Of a stretch of DNA of 64,000 nucleotides, positions 10,002 through 19,285 are shown piece by piece. This DNA comes from Flavobacterium cerinum (lineage in GTDB: Bacteria; Bacteroidota; Bacteroidia; Flavobacteriales; Flavobacteriaceae), in NCBI RefSeq assembly GCF_024496085.1, contig NZ_CP101751.1:1674001-1738000 (forward strand), given 5' to 3'. The position numbers were made by a program, and so were the translations under genes. Numbering within the stretch: the stretch's first letter is position 1; every line of letters begins with the position of its first letter. Under the pieces are notes generated by a model. That model saw nothing but the letters and a program-made list of their open reading frames with translations, searched no databases and was not told where the DNA came from.

Positions 10002-11134
10002 TGAAAATATTTTTCCCCATTGGTGCATTTTATCCTTCTCAAATAGGAGGGCCGTGTAATACGGTGTATTGGCATACCTGCGAATTAGCGAAACAGGATA
10101 TTGCAGCTCAGGTTGTGACAACAACAATAGGAATAAAAGAAGGACAGGTAAAAAGTGATACAGCTTATTCCGAAAAATGCGGAACGGTATATTACGGCAA
10201 AGGCGGATCCGGAAACCCGCGTACGATAATGGAAGCCCTAAAAAGCGTTAAGAAAAATGACTTGATTCATTTAAACAGCCTGTTTAACCTGTTATCAATA
10301 ATCGTGTTTTTTTATACGCGGACTTTCGACCGTAAAAAACAAATCATATGGTCGGTTCGGGGAGAATTAAATCAGGGAGCCTTAATTTATAGCCGTAGAA
10401 AAAAGAAGCTGTTATTGTTTTTTTATAAAAGAATGTGCAAAAACGTAGTGTTTCATTGTACATCCGAACAGGAAGCAATCGATACAAAAGCAGTGTTTCA
10501 AAATGCGCAAATTATTCAGATTCCAAATTTGATCAAACCATCAGAACGCTTTTCGGAAGTCGTAAATGAAAAACAATTGCTTTATGTCGGAAGAATTCAT
10601 CCCATTAAAGCCCTGCATAAAATTATAGAAGGATTAGCCTTAAGTCCTACATTTGTAACAACCAACGCGAAACTCGTTATTGTAGGCAAATACGAAGAAA
10701 GACACAAGTCGTATTATGAAAGTCTTTTAAAATTGGTTCAGGAAAAAAAACTGGAAGATAAAGTCGAATTTAAAGGACACTTGGTCGGTAAAGAAAAAGA
10801 ACGAATCTATGCCAAATCCTATTTTACTTTATTAATGAGTGAAACGGAAAATTTTGGTAATGTTGTCGTAGAGTCGCTCAATCAGGGAACACCGGTTATG
10901 GCTTCGTTAGGAACACCATGGGGAATCCTGGAAAACTATAAATGCGGTTATCATATCGCTAACGATCCGGAGGTTATAGGACAACATATTGACAGACTCT
11001 TACAATTGGACTCGGAAACGTATGCCGAATTAAGAAAGAACGCTGTAAAATTGATTGAGAACGAATTTGATATAAAAACACAAATACATCGTTGGATTAA
11101 CGAATATAAAAAGTACGCAAATGTTAAAAAATAA
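10001..11134 (+). CDS. Glycosyltransferase family 4-type
   Basis: GT-B transferase of 377 residues starting at GTG, which shares its first base with the last base of the preceding stop codon. It has an N-terminal glycine-rich acceptor loop (SQIGGPCNTVYWH), a middle VRGELNQGALIYS segment, a donor-domain opening LLYVGRIHPIKALHKI and an EX7E motif in SETENFGNVVVESLNQGTPV. It overlaps the next gene by 14 bases. Linkage and sugar are not predictable. Confidence 0.85.
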   Translation: MKIFFPIGAFYPSQIGGPCNTVYWHTCELAKQDIAAQVVTTTIGIKEGQVKSDTAYSEKCGTVYYGKGGSGNPRTIMEALKSVKKNDLIHLNSLFNLLSIIVFFYTRTFDRKKQIIWSVRGELNQGALIYSRRKKKLLLFFYKRMCKNVVFHCTSEQEAIDTKAVFQNAQIIQIPNLIKPSERFSEVVNEKQLLYVGRIHPIKALHKIIEGLALSPTFVTTNAKLVIVGKYEERHKSYYESLLKLVQEKKLEDKVEFKGHLVGKEKERIYAKSYFTLLMSETENFGNVVVESLNQGTPVMASLGTPWGILENYKCGYHIANDPEVIGQHIDRLLQLDSETYAELRKNAVKLIENEFDIKTQIHRWINEYKKYANVKK

Positions 11135-12137
11135 AACACTATTAATAACAGGAGGAACCGGTTCGTTCGGTAATGCTGTTTTGAACCGTTTTTTACATAC
11201 CGATCATTTTAAAGAAATCCGCATTTTTTCACGCGATGAGAAAAAGCAGGATGATATGCGAAACCAGTTGAAAAATGATAAACTCCGGTTTTATATCGGC
11301 GATGTTCGGGATTATAATAGTATTGAAAGAGCTATGCGTGGTGTGGATTATGTATTCCATGCAGCTGCTTTAAAGCAAGTGCCTTCTTGTGAATTTTTCC
11401 CGATCGAAGCAACGAAAACAAATGTATTCGGCACGCAAAACGTAATCGATGCAGCAGCTGCTAACGGTGTGAGTAAAGTGATTTGCTTAAGTACTGATAA
11501 AGCGGCTTATCCGATTAATGCAATGGGAATTTCGAAAGCTTTAATGGAAAAAGTAGCAATTGCTGCTTCAAGGGATTTAAAAGATACAACGGTTTGTCTG
11601 ACACGATACGGAAATGTGATGGCATCCCGCGGATCCGTTATTCCGCTTTTCCTGAAACAAATTAAAGAAGGACAACCGATTACAATAACCGATCCGGGTA
11701 TGACACGTTTCCTGATGTCATTGGAAGAAGCGGTGGAATTAGTATTGTTTGCTTTCGAAAACGGAAATCCGGGCGATTTATTTGTCAATAAAGCACCGGC
11801 CGGTACCATTGGTGATCTGGCTCAGGCGTTAAAAGAAATGTGCAATGCCGATAATGAAATCAAAATTATCGGAACACGTCACGGTGAAAAATTATACGAA
11901 ACCTTATGTACGCGTGAGGAAATGGTAAAAGCGGAAGATATGGGTGATTTCTATCGTATTCCGGCCGATAACCGGGATCTGAATTACGCTAAATATTTCT
12001 CGGAAGGAGAACAGGATGTCTCAAAAGTGGAAGACTATCATTCCCATAATACCGAACAACAGGATGTGGAAGGTATGAAACGCTTGTTGGCACAATTGCC
12101 GTTAATCCGAAAAGAAGTTTTCGGAGAGGAAATTTAA
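11121..12137 (+). CDS. fnlA: UDP-GlcNAc 4,6-dehydratase/5-epimerase (FnlA/CapE type)
   Basis: First enzyme of UDP-N-acetyl-L-fucosamine synthesis, acting on UDP-GlcNAc. The SDR motif GGTGSFG lies near residue 11. The active-site region reads CLSTDKAAYPINAMGISK, with the Met/Asp/Lys arrangement of the dehydratase subgroup instead of YxxxK. The C-terminus has the GTRHGEKLYETL segment typical of FnlA/CapE. The 338-residue length is normal. The fnlB and fnlC types follow at 12575 and 13719, which makes the pathway call strong. Confidence 0.92.
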   Translation: MLKNKTLLITGGTGSFGNAVLNRFLHTDHFKEIRIFSRDEKKQDDMRNQLKNDKLRFYIGDVRDYNSIERAMRGVDYVFHAAALKQVPSCEFFPIEATKTNVFGTQNVIDAAAANGVSKVICLSTDKAAYPINAMGISKALMEKVAIAASRDLKDTTVCLTRYGNVMASRGSVIPLFLKQIKEGQPITITDPGMTRFLMSLEEAVELVLFAFENGNPGDLFVNKAPAGTIGDLAQALKEMCNADNEIKIIGTRHGEKLYETLCTREEMVKAEDMGDFYRIPADNRDLNYAKYFSEGEQDVSKVEDYHSHNTEQQDVEGMKRLLAQLPLIRKEVFGEEI

Positions 12138-12145
12138 TAAAGAGA

Positions 12146-12565
12146 ATGATGAAACCGCAACTATTTAAAGGCGATCTTTTTTCGGACACAAGAGGAAAAC
12201 TATCATTTAATAACGGATTTGATGCTTCGGTTATTAAACGAATTTATTGCATAGAAAATACGGATACGGAATTTATAAGAGCGTGGACAGGTCATCGTAT
12301 TGAACAACGATGGTTTGCCGCAACTTCAGGAAAATTTGAGATTAAACTGATTGAAATTGATAATTGGGATAATCCAGGCAAAAACCTGACACCGTTCTGT
12401 TTTGAACTCAGCGAAGGTGCATTGGATATCGTACACGTTCCCGCAGGATATGTGAGCAGTATTCAGGCGATAGAAGAAGGCTCTAAATTATTGGTAATGG
12501 CCGATTATCTTTGGGGAGAAGTTAAGGACGAATACAGATTTGATAAAGACTATTTTGAACAATAA
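12146..12565 (+). CDS. Cupin-fold sugar isomerase/epimerase-like protein
   Basis: A 139-residue single-domain protein resembling the WxcM/FdtA cupin group that isomerises or epimerises 4-keto-6-deoxy nucleotide sugars. Visible cues are RAWTGHRIEQRWFAATSGKF near the start of the barrel and VHVPAGYVSSIQAIEEGSKL in the core. It lies between the fnlA and fnlB types with 8-9 base gaps, so it is certainly co-transcribed. The classical FnlABC pathway does not need it; it may modify the 4-keto intermediate or act as an accessory. ATG 12149 is an equally possible start. Confidence 0.7.
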   Translation: MMKPQLFKGDLFSDTRGKLSFNNGFDASVIKRIYCIENTDTEFIRAWTGHRIEQRWFAATSGKFEIKLIEIDNWDNPGKNLTPFCFELSEGALDIVHVPAGYVSSIQAIEEGSKLLVMADYLWGEVKDEYRFDKDYFEQ

Positions 12566-12574
12566 ACAACTACA

Positions 12575-13693
12575 ATGCTAAAAGTTGGTATCACAGGACA
12601 AAAAGGGTTCGTAGGAACACACCTTTTTAATACAATAGGATTATATAACGAAGAATTCGAACGTATCGAATTTCAAAAAAACTTTTTTGAGAATAACGAA
12701 GCATTAGATGCTTTTGTAGCACAGTGTGACGTAATTGTTCATTTGGCTGCAATGAACCGACATGAAGATCCGGAGGTGATTTATACTACCAACGTAGAAT
12801 TGGTTCAAAAGTTGGTTGCGTCATTACAACGAACAGGAAGCAAGGCTCACGTATTGATGTCGTCGTCGTCTCAGGAAGTGCGCGATAATTTATACGGAAA
12901 ATCGAAGAAAGAAGGACGCGAATTGTTAAGTAATTGGGCGGATGTAGTCGGAGCTACGTTTACCGGAATGGTAATCCCAAATGTTTTCGGACCGTTCGGA
13001 CAACCGTTTTACAATTCGGTGGTAGCTACTTTTTCGCATCAGATAACAAACGGTGAAACACCGCAGATTCAGATCGACGGCGATTTAAAGTTAATTTATG
13101 TTGGCGAACTGGCTAATGTGATTCTGCAAAAAATCCGCGAAAAGAAACACGAACCGTATTGCAATGTGGAGCATACGGCTGAGGCCAAAGTTTCCGAAAT
13201 TTTAAGATTATTAAAAAGCTATAAGGAACTATATCAGGATAAAGGAGAAATTCCGGAGTTGCATAATACATTCGAATTAAACTTGTTCAATACCTATCGT
13301 TGTTATATGGATATTAAAAATTATTTCCCAGTTAAGTTTACACAGCACACGGATCCGAGAGGTTCTTTTGTTGAGGTAATCCGATTGGGAATAGGCGGAC
13401 AAGTATCGTTTTCAACAACTGTTCCGGATATCACAAGAGGAAATCACTATCATACCCGAAAAATTGAACGCTTTGCCGTAATCAAAGGAAAAGCACTGAT
13501 TCAGTTGCGAAAAATAGGAACCGATGAAGTGTTGGATTTTTACCTGGACGGAGAAGAACCGGCTTATGTGGATATGCCGATATGGTATACACATAATATA
13601 AAAAATATAGGCGAGGAAGTATTGTATACAAACTTCTGGATTAACGAACCGTATAATCCGGAAGATGCCGATACCTATTTCGAAAATGTATAA
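12575..13693 (+). CDS. fnlB: UDP-2-acetamido-2,6-dideoxy-hexulose 4-reductase (FnlB/CapF type)
   Basis: Bifunctional-looking 372-residue protein of the CapF type. An N-terminal SDR domain (GITGQKGFVGTHL, then VHLAAMNRHEDP and a YGKSKKEGR catalytic YxxxK) occupies about residues 1-245. A C-terminal cupin (TDPRGSFVEVIR, then TRGNHYHTRKIERFAVI with metal-binding histidines) occupies 250-372. CapF converts the FnlA product to the L-talo sugar in UDP-L-FucNAc synthesis. Operon position and length agree. Confidence 0.92.
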   Translation: MLKVGITGQKGFVGTHLFNTIGLYNEEFERIEFQKNFFENNEALDAFVAQCDVIVHLAAMNRHEDPEVIYTTNVELVQKLVASLQRTGSKAHVLMSSSSQEVRDNLYGKSKKEGRELLSNWADVVGATFTGMVIPNVFGPFGQPFYNSVVATFSHQITNGETPQIQIDGDLKLIYVGELANVILQKIREKKHEPYCNVEHTAEAKVSEILRLLKSYKELYQDKGEIPELHNTFELNLFNTYRCYMDIKNYFPVKFTQHTDPRGSFVEVIRLGIGGQVSFSTTVPDITRGNHYHTRKIERFAVIKGKALIQLRKIGTDEVLDFYLDGEEPAYVDMPIWYTHNIKNIGEEVLYTNFWINEPYNPEDADTYFENV

Positions 13694-13718
13694 TTTGGAT
13701 TTGGAAAAATAATAAAAG

Positions 13719-14852
13719 ATGACAAAGTTAAAAGTAATGACGGTCGTGGGAACGCGCCCGGAAATAATACGTTTATCCAGAGTAATGGCTGCATTAGATC
13801 ATTCTGAAGCAATTGATCATATTTTAGTGCATACCGGACAGAATTATGATTATGAACTGAATCAGATCTTTTTTGATGATCTGGGTATTCGTAAACCCGA
13901 TCACTTTTTAAATGCTGCCGGTGCAACTGCAACCGAAACAGTGGGACAAATCCTGATTAAAATTGATCCGTTACTGGAAAGTGAAAAACCGGATGCCTTC
14001 TTGGTTTTAGGGGATACCAATAGTTGCCTTTGTGCTATCCCGGCTAAAAAAAGACATATTCCGATCTTTCATATGGAAGCCGGAAACCGTTGTTTTGATC
14101 AGCGTGTACCGGAAGAAACAAACCGTAAGATTGTAGACCATGTATCGGATATCAACTTAACCTATAGTGATATTGCAAGGGAATATCTGTTGCGTGAAGG
14201 TTTACCGGCTGACAGAATTATTAAAACCGGATCGCCAATGTATGAAGTACTGATGCATTATCTGCCGTCAATCGAGCAGTCGGATGTATTGGATCGCCTG
14301 AAATTGGAAGAACGTAAGTTTTTTGTGGTATCATCACACCGGGAAGAAAACATCAACAGCGAGAAAAATTTTAACGGTTTGATGGAAGCCTTAAACCGTA
14401 TCGCCGAAAAATACCAATATCCGATTATTGTGAGTACGCATCCTCGTACCCGAAACATGATCGAAAAGAAAAATATTAAAATGCGCCCGGAAGTTCAGTT
14501 CTTGAAACCGTTAGGCTTTAATGATTATAATGCACTTCAGATGAAATCTTTCGCTGTACTTTCGGATAGCGGCACAATTTCGGAAGAATCATCAATATTG
14601 AATTTCAGAGCACTTAATATAAGAGACGCACACGAACGTCCGGAAGCAATGGAAGAAGCCTCGGTGATGATGGTTGGCCTGGATCCGGAAAGAATTATGC
14701 AGGGATTAACACAATTGCAATATCAGAAAATCGGAAAAGAACGTAGTTTCCGACCGGTTGCGGATTATTCGATGCCAAATGTTTCGGATAAAATGGTACG
14801 TATCATTTTGAGTTATACAAGCTATATCAAACGGGTAGTTTGGGGAGAATAA
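13719..14852 (+). CDS. fnlC: UDP-L-FucNAc synthase, C2-epimerase (FnlC/CapG type)
   Basis: Last enzyme of UDP-L-FucNAc synthesis; it inverts C2 of the L-talose/L-pneumosamine intermediate. The fold is that of WecB-type UDP-GlcNAc 2-epimerases: VVGTRPEIIRLS at the start, HTGQNYDYELNQIFF, then FHMEAGNRCFDQRVPEETNRK and SHREENINS in the core, and LSDSGTISEESS in the donor site. A 377-residue length fits. It follows fnlB after 25 bases and precedes a WbuB-type transferase, as in FucNAc-containing O-antigen loci. Confidence 0.92.
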   Translation: MTKLKVMTVVGTRPEIIRLSRVMAALDHSEAIDHILVHTGQNYDYELNQIFFDDLGIRKPDHFLNAAGATATETVGQILIKIDPLLESEKPDAFLVLGDTNSCLCAIPAKKRHIPIFHMEAGNRCFDQRVPEETNRKIVDHVSDINLTYSDIAREYLLREGLPADRIIKTGSPMYEVLMHYLPSIEQSDVLDRLKLEERKFFVVSSHREENINSEKNFNGLMEALNRIAEKYQYPIIVSTHPRTRNMIEKKNIKMRPEVQFLKPLGFNDYNALQMKSFAVLSDSGTISEESSILNFRALNIRDAHERPEAMEEASVMMVGLDPERIMQGLTQLQYQKIGKERSFRPVADYSMPNVSDKMVRIILSYTSYIKRVVWGE

Positions 14853-14876
14853 ACCGGGATTAAATAGAAAAAATAA

Positions 14877-16082
14877 ATGAACATACTTTTTTTGACATTG
14901 GCCCGTATTACAACGTTAGATGAACGGGGTATTTACACGGACTTATTGCGAAAATTCAGAAATGAAGGGCATCATGTTTATATCGTTAGTCCTTTTGAAC
15001 GCCGGGAAAAGAAAAAAACCGGAGTAGTTCAAGAATCAGGAGCGACAATTTTAAATGTGAAAACGTTTAATCTGCAAAAAACCAATCTGGTCGAAAAAGG
15101 GATCGGTACATTGGCGATAGAATACCAGTATCTCAATGCTATCCGGAATCATTTTGCAAATGAGAAATTTGATCTGGTTTTGTATTCCACACCGCCGATC
15201 ACGTTCTCAAAAGTAATTTCATTTGTCAAAAAAAGAGATAATGCCTTTGCTTATCTTCTATTAAAAGATATTTTTCCGCAAAATGCAGTTGATATGAAAA
15301 TGCTGCGGGAAAACGGGATTTTACATCGGTTCTTTAAACAAAAAGAAGAGAAGTTATATGCGTTGTCGGATACGATTGGTTGTATGTCTGATGCCAATAA
15401 AAATTATATTATCCGACATAATCCTAAAATAGCCGAATCGAAAATAGAGGTGAATCCGAATTCGATTGAACCGATTCGCGCTGAGATAACGACCGAAGAA
15501 CGAATTGCAATCCGGAAAAAATATGAGCTACCGGTTAACGCCCGGATTTTAGTTTACGGAGGAAATCTTGGAAAACCGCAAGGTATCGGGTTTCTGTTGG
15601 AAACAATAAAAGCAACAACAGCTGAAGAAGTGTTTTTCTTGGTTGTAGGTTCCGGAACAGAATATGAAAGTATTCGTAAATGGTTTTCAGATCAGCAGCC
15701 GACCAATGCTAAATTGTTAAAAGGATTGCCTAAAAATGATTATGATACATTACTAAGAGCTTGTGATGTCGGATTGATTTTTCTGCATAAGGATTTTACG
15801 ATACCGAATTTCCCGTCAAGGCTTTTGTCCTATCTGGAAATGGCAATTCCTGTTATTGCGGCAACCGACCCGAATACGGACATCGGACAGATTATAGAAA
15901 AGGAAAAATGCGGGCATTGGGTAATTTCAGGGGATAATACGCAAATGCAAAATGCGATTCAGGCTATATGTAGTAATGAAAACTGTGAAATGATGGGAGC
16001 AAACGGATGGAACCTGTTACAAAGGGAATATAAAGTAGATCACTCTTATGAACTCATCCAAAAAAGAATACAAAATGTATAA
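14877..16082 (+). CDS. wbuB: WbuB-type glycosyltransferase (probable L-FucNAc transferase)
   Basis: A 401-residue GT4-type enzyme. Family cues are the N-terminal LARITTLDERGIYTDLLR, the STPPITFSKVI segment, LLKDIFPQNAVD, and a C-terminal donor domain with VYGGNLGKPQGIGFLLE and NFPSRLLSYLEMAIPV. WbuB enzymes transfer L-FucNAc, and the position immediately after fnlABC supports that here. The stop region overlaps the next start by 8 bases. Confidence 0.85.
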   Translation: MNILFLTLARITTLDERGIYTDLLRKFRNEGHHVYIVSPFERREKKKTGVVQESGATILNVKTFNLQKTNLVEKGIGTLAIEYQYLNAIRNHFANEKFDLVLYSTPPITFSKVISFVKKRDNAFAYLLLKDIFPQNAVDMKMLRENGILHRFFKQKEEKLYALSDTIGCMSDANKNYIIRHNPKIAESKIEVNPNSIEPIRAEITTEERIAIRKKYELPVNARILVYGGNLGKPQGIGFLLETIKATTAEEVFFLVVGSGTEYESIRKWFSDQQPTNAKLLKGLPKNDYDTLLRACDVGLIFLHKDFTIPNFPSRLLSYLEMAIPVIAATDPNTDIGQIIEKEKCGHWVISGDNTQMQNAIQAICSNENCEMMGANGWNLLQREYKVDHSYELIQKRIQNV

Positions 16083-16677
16083 AAACGGGATTAAAAGGCT
16101 ATTGGATTTTATAGCGGCACTAATTGGTTTTTTACTGCTTAGTCCGGTGTTTATTGTTGTATGTGTTGCGTTGTATTTTGCGAATAACGGTAAACCTTTT
16201 TTCTATCAAATTCGACCGGGGAAAAAGGAAAAATTATTCCGGATTATTAAATTCAAAACAATGAATGATAAAAAAGATCCGGACGGTAATTTGCTACCGG
16301 ATGCTGATCGGATGACTCGTGTAGGAAGTTTTGTACGTAAAACATCACTAGATGAAATACCACAATTGTTAAATGTAATAAAAGGCGATATGAGTTTGGT
16401 AGGACCACGTCCGTTACTTCCGCAATATTTACCTTTGTATAATGAAACACAAAAGAAACGACATTGGGTTAAACCGGGGATTACCGGATGGGCACAAGTA
16501 AATGGTCGAAATGCTATTAGTTGGCAGCAAAAATTTGAATATGACGTATGGTATACCGAGCATATTAGTTTGGCACTTGACCTGAAAATTATGTTGCTAA
16601 CAGTAAAAAAAGTGTTTATAAGAGAAGGAATAGCTGCTGAAGGAATGGCTACAACCGAAGCATTTAAAGGAAATTAA
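16075..16677 (+). CDS. Initiating phosphoglycosyltransferase (PglC-like, small)
   Basis: Monotopic phosphoglycosyl-1-phosphate transferase that loads the first sugar onto undecaprenyl phosphate. One N-terminal re-entrant membrane segment (about residues 6-30) is followed by the basic [17 protein letters not shown] region, the catalytic Asp-Glu pair in [25 protein letters not shown] and [14 protein letters not shown]. At 200 residues it matches PglC rather than WbaP. Start ATG 16075 is chosen; an earlier in-frame ATG at 16048 would overlap wbuB by 35 bases. A PglD-type gene follows directly, so the primed sugar may be diacetylbacillosamine. Confidence 0.88.
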   Translation: MYKNGIKRLLDFIAALIGFLLLSPVFIVVCVALYFANNGKPFFYQIRPGKKEKLFRIIKFKTMNDKKDPDGNLLPDADRMTRVGSFVRKTSLDEIPQLLNVIKGDMSLVGPRPLLPQYLPLYNETQKKRHWVKPGITGWAQVNGRNAISWQQKFEYDVWYTEHISLALDLKIMLLTVKKVFIREGIAAEGMATTEAFKGN

Positions 16678-16678
16678 G

Positions 16679-17323
16679 ATGAAAAATATAGCAATTATCG
16701 GTGCCGGAGGTTTCGGCAGAGAAGTAAAAACAATTCTTGATGATATTAATGCAAGAGAACCGGAATTTCAGTTTGTCGGTTTTTATGATGACGGAGTAGC
16801 AAAAGGAACAATAGTAAACGGCTATCCGGTCTTGGGAGGTGTTGAAGAATTAAACGCTGTTTCGGAACCGTTGTGTATTGCTATGGGTATTGGTGATCCT
16901 AAATTAAAAATGAAGATCGTCGGAAAAATAAATAATTCCAATATTCAATATCCTACAATAGTACATCCTGGAGCCATTATCGGAAAAGATGACGTAACTA
17001 TTGGACAAGGTACAATCATTTGTGCCGGATGTATCCTTACTTGCAATATTAATATTGGAGCATTTGTTACATTAAACCTGATGTGTACAGTTGGACATGA
17101 TACCCGAATCGAAGCTTTTTCATCTTTTATGCCGGCTGTTAATATTTCCGGGGAAGTACTGATAAATGAAAAAGTTTATGTAGGTACCGGTGCCAAGATT
17201 ATTAATCAACTGGAAATTGGTACCGAAACTATTGTAGGAGCTGGAGCTGTCGTCTCCCGATCCCTTCCTGAAAAGTGTACAGCTGTAGGTATTCCGGCAA
17301 AACCGATCAAGTTTCATGAATAA
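16679..17323 (+). CDS. pglD: Sugar O-/N-acyltransferase, PglD/NeuD family
   Basis: A 214-residue protein. The N-terminal Rossmann-like domain (IAIIGAGGFGREV, then GFYDDGVAKGT) binds the nucleotide sugar. A C-terminal left-handed beta-helix of hexapeptide repeats (IGKDDVTIGQGTIICAG through VYVGTGAKIINQ, VGAGAVVSRSLP) binds acetyl-CoA. The conserved histidine in CTVGHDT is the likely catalytic base. With the aminotransferase at 18087 and the dehydratase at 19286 it would complete UDP-N,N'-diacetylbacillosamine. NeuD-like sialic acid acetylation is the main alternative. Confidence 0.82.
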   Translation: MKNIAIIGAGGFGREVKTILDDINAREPEFQFVGFYDDGVAKGTIVNGYPVLGGVEELNAVSEPLCIAMGIGDPKLKMKIVGKINNSNIQYPTIVHPGAIIGKDDVTIGQGTIICAGCILTCNINIGAFVTLNLMCTVGHDTRIEAFSSFMPAVNISGEVLINEKVYVGTGAKIINQLEIGTETIVGAGAVVSRSLPEKCTAVGIPAKPIKFHE

Positions 17324-17343
17324 ACGTTTAAAGAAGGTAAATC

Positions 17344-17369
17344 AATTCTAAGATTGTAAATCTTGAATT
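17344..17369 (+). repeat. Hairpin immediately upstream of the second initiating transferase
   Basis: AATTC-t-AAGATT pairs with AATCTT-GAATT around the 3-base loop GTA: eleven pairs with one bulged T at 17349. The 3' arm ends two bases before ATG 17372 and covers the initiation region. No T-run suited to termination precedes the ATG. Confidence 0.6.
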
Positions 17370-17371
17370 TT

Positions 17372-17944
17372 ATGATAAAGAGGCTTTTTGATATTGTTTT
17401 TGCATTGCTTTTACTGATTGCTTTTTCCGGCATTTTAGTGCTCACATGGTTGATCTCAGCCTGGGCAACACGATCCGGTGGAATTTTCCTTCAGCAACGA
17501 ATCGGACAATATGGAAAACCTTTTACGATAATAAAATTAAAAACAATGCGTTTTCTTGCTGCCGACACAGATCAAGTCAAAGCAATAATTCCTCCGGTTT
17601 CCGCCTTTTTTCGAAAGTATAAACTGGATGAATTGCCGCAATTGATTAATATTTTGATCGGACAAATGAGTTTTGTGGGACCGAGACCGGATATTCCCGG
17701 TTATTACGACAAGTTGATCGGAGACGAACGTAAAATTTTAGAATTAAAACCCGGATTAACTTCAGAAGCGAGTATTAAGTACTCAAATGAAGAAGAAATA
17801 TTAAAAAATATTCCCAATCCTGAGAAATTTAATGATGAGGTTATTTTTCCGGATAAAATAAAAATGAATTTGCATTATTATTATAATCGCAGCTTTATAG
17901 GGGATCTTAAAGTAATATTTAACACATTGTTACGTTTTTGTTAA
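17372..17944 (+). CDS. Second small initiating phosphoglycosyltransferase
   Basis: A 190-residue bacterial sugar transferase: an N-terminal membrane segment (about residues 5-28), LQQRIGQYGKPFTIIKLKTM, catalytic KLDELPQLINI and GPRPDIPGYYDKL. In place of the [14 protein letters not shown] of the neighbour at 16075 it has KPGLTSEASIKYSNEEEIL, which marks a different subfamily and probably a different sugar. ATG 17372 is chosen; an in-frame TTG at 17363 lies inside the hairpin. It sits between the pglD-type and pglE-type genes and is the last gene before a new promoter. Confidence 0.87.
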   Translation: MIKRLFDIVFALLLLIAFSGILVLTWLISAWATRSGGIFLQQRIGQYGKPFTIIKLKTMRFLAADTDQVKAIIPPVSAFFRKYKLDELPQLINILIGQMSFVGPRPDIPGYYDKLIGDERKILELKPGLTSEASIKYSNEEEILKNIPNPEKFNDEVIFPDKIKMNLHYYYNRSFIGDLKVIFNTLLRFC

Positions 17945-18038
17945 AAATAAATATTATTTAAACAGGTTTTTTATATAATATTCAGGTTTTACCACACTAT
18001 ATAAATAAGTATAATGTTAACATTGAGAAAAGAATAAT

Positions 18039-18066
18039 TATTTTTGCAAAAAGAATTGTTCTTTTT
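18039..18066 (+). promoter_or_regulatory. Promoter with overlapping palindrome before the pglE-type gene
   Basis: TATTTTTG (18039-18046) matches TAnnTTTG. It lies within the perfect dyad TTTTTGCAAAAA (18041-18052). Directly after, AAAAAGAA and TTCTTTTT (18048-18055, 18059-18066) can form a second AT-only hairpin in the leader. No clear -33 TTTG at the normal distance. Confidence 0.5.
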
Positions 18067-18086
18067 TTAAATAAATATGGAAAAAA

Positions 18087-19247
18087 ATGAGTTCTGCTAA
18101 GATTTGGCTTTCTTCACCCCATATGGGCGGAACAGAGCAAAAATATATTAATGAAGCTTTTGAAAGTAACTGGATTGCTCCGTTGGGACCAAACGTTACC
18201 GGCTTCGAAAATACATTACAGGAATATCTGGGAGGTCAGGTTGAAGTTGCTGCTTTGAGCGCAGGAACGGCAGCGCTGCACTTATCGTTAATTATGCTGG
18301 GTGTACAACAAGGAGATGAGGTAATTTGCCAGTCGATGACATTTTCAGCTTCTGCAAATCCGATTGCCTATCAGGGAGCAACTCCTGTTTTTATCGACAG
18401 TGAACCGGAAACCTGGAATATGTGTCCAGTAGCATTGGAAAACGCAATTAAGGAGCGTATCGCTTTAGGGAAAAAACCAAAAGCAATTATTGCGGTGCAT
18501 CTTTATGGAATGCCTTATAAAGCAGATGAGATTAACCGAATTGCTGAAGCCTACAACATACCGGTAATTGAAGATAGTGCCGAGGCTCTTGGAAGTACCT
18601 ATAAAGGAAGAGCATGCGGAACTTTAGGAGAATTCGGGATTTTATCATTCAACGGAAATAAAATTATAACCACTTCCGGCGGTGGTGCTTTAGTAGTAAA
18701 AGATCCGGAATTAAAAAAGAAAACCATTTTCCTTTCCACACAGGCAAGAGATGAAGCACCTCATTACCAACATAGCGTAATCGGGTATAATTACAGAATG
18801 AGTAATATCTGTGCCGGTATCGGAAGAGGGCAGATGGAAGTACTGGACGAGCATGTGGCATTGCGAAGAAAAGTAAACGCATATTATGCCGAATACTTTA
18901 AAAATACAGAAGGTATAACCGTATTGCAGGAGCCTGATAATGATTATTTCTCTAATCATTGGTTAACGGCTATTCATATTGACCCGTCTGTTTACGGAAA
19001 TACAGCTGCAGAGGAATTGCGTTTAATGTTGGAAGCCGATAATATTGAAAGCCGACCACTTTGGAAACCAATGCACCTGCAACCGGTGTTTGAAAAAGCA
19101 CCTTATTACGGAGGAACGATAGCGGAAGATTTATTTAAAAACGGATTGTGTTTGCCATCCGGATCGAATATGACGGAAGCCGAAATAAAAAGGATTGGAA
19201 CAGTTCTTGATAAGTTTTTTAAGACAAAACTTTCAGAAGCATTTTAA
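18087..19247 (+). CDS. pglE: DegT/DnrJ/EryC1 aminotransferase (PglE-like)
   Basis: PLP-dependent sugar aminotransferase, 386 residues, that would convert the 4-keto product of the PglF-type dehydratase to the 4-amino sugar. Cues are SSPHMGGTEQKYINEAF at the start, the SAGTAALHLSL cofactor-binding segment, EDSAEALGSTYKGR, and the PLP Schiff-base lysine at about Lys192 in SFNGNKIITTSGGG. HWLTAIHID and SRPLWKPMHLQP are typical of the PglE/Per group. It is separated from the upstream gene by a 142-base gap with a promoter and leads directly into capD/pglF. Confidence 0.88.
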   Translation: MSSAKIWLSSPHMGGTEQKYINEAFESNWIAPLGPNVTGFENTLQEYLGGQVEVAALSAGTAALHLSLIMLGVQQGDEVICQSMTFSASANPIAYQGATPVFIDSEPETWNMCPVALENAIKERIALGKKPKAIIAVHLYGMPYKADEINRIAEAYNIPVIEDSAEALGSTYKGRACGTLGEFGILSFNGNKIITTSGGGALVVKDPELKKKTIFLSTQARDEAPHYQHSVIGYNYRMSNICAGIGRGQMEVLDEHVALRRKVNAYYAEYFKNTEGITVLQEPDNDYFSNHWLTAIHIDPSVYGNTAAEELRLMLEADNIESRPLWKPMHLQPVFEKAPYYGGTIAEDLFKNGLCLPSGSNMTEAEIKRIGTVLDKFFKTKLSEAF

Positions 19248-19285
19248 TCCGTCTAAATCAGAAAAATTAATGAATAAAAATACAG

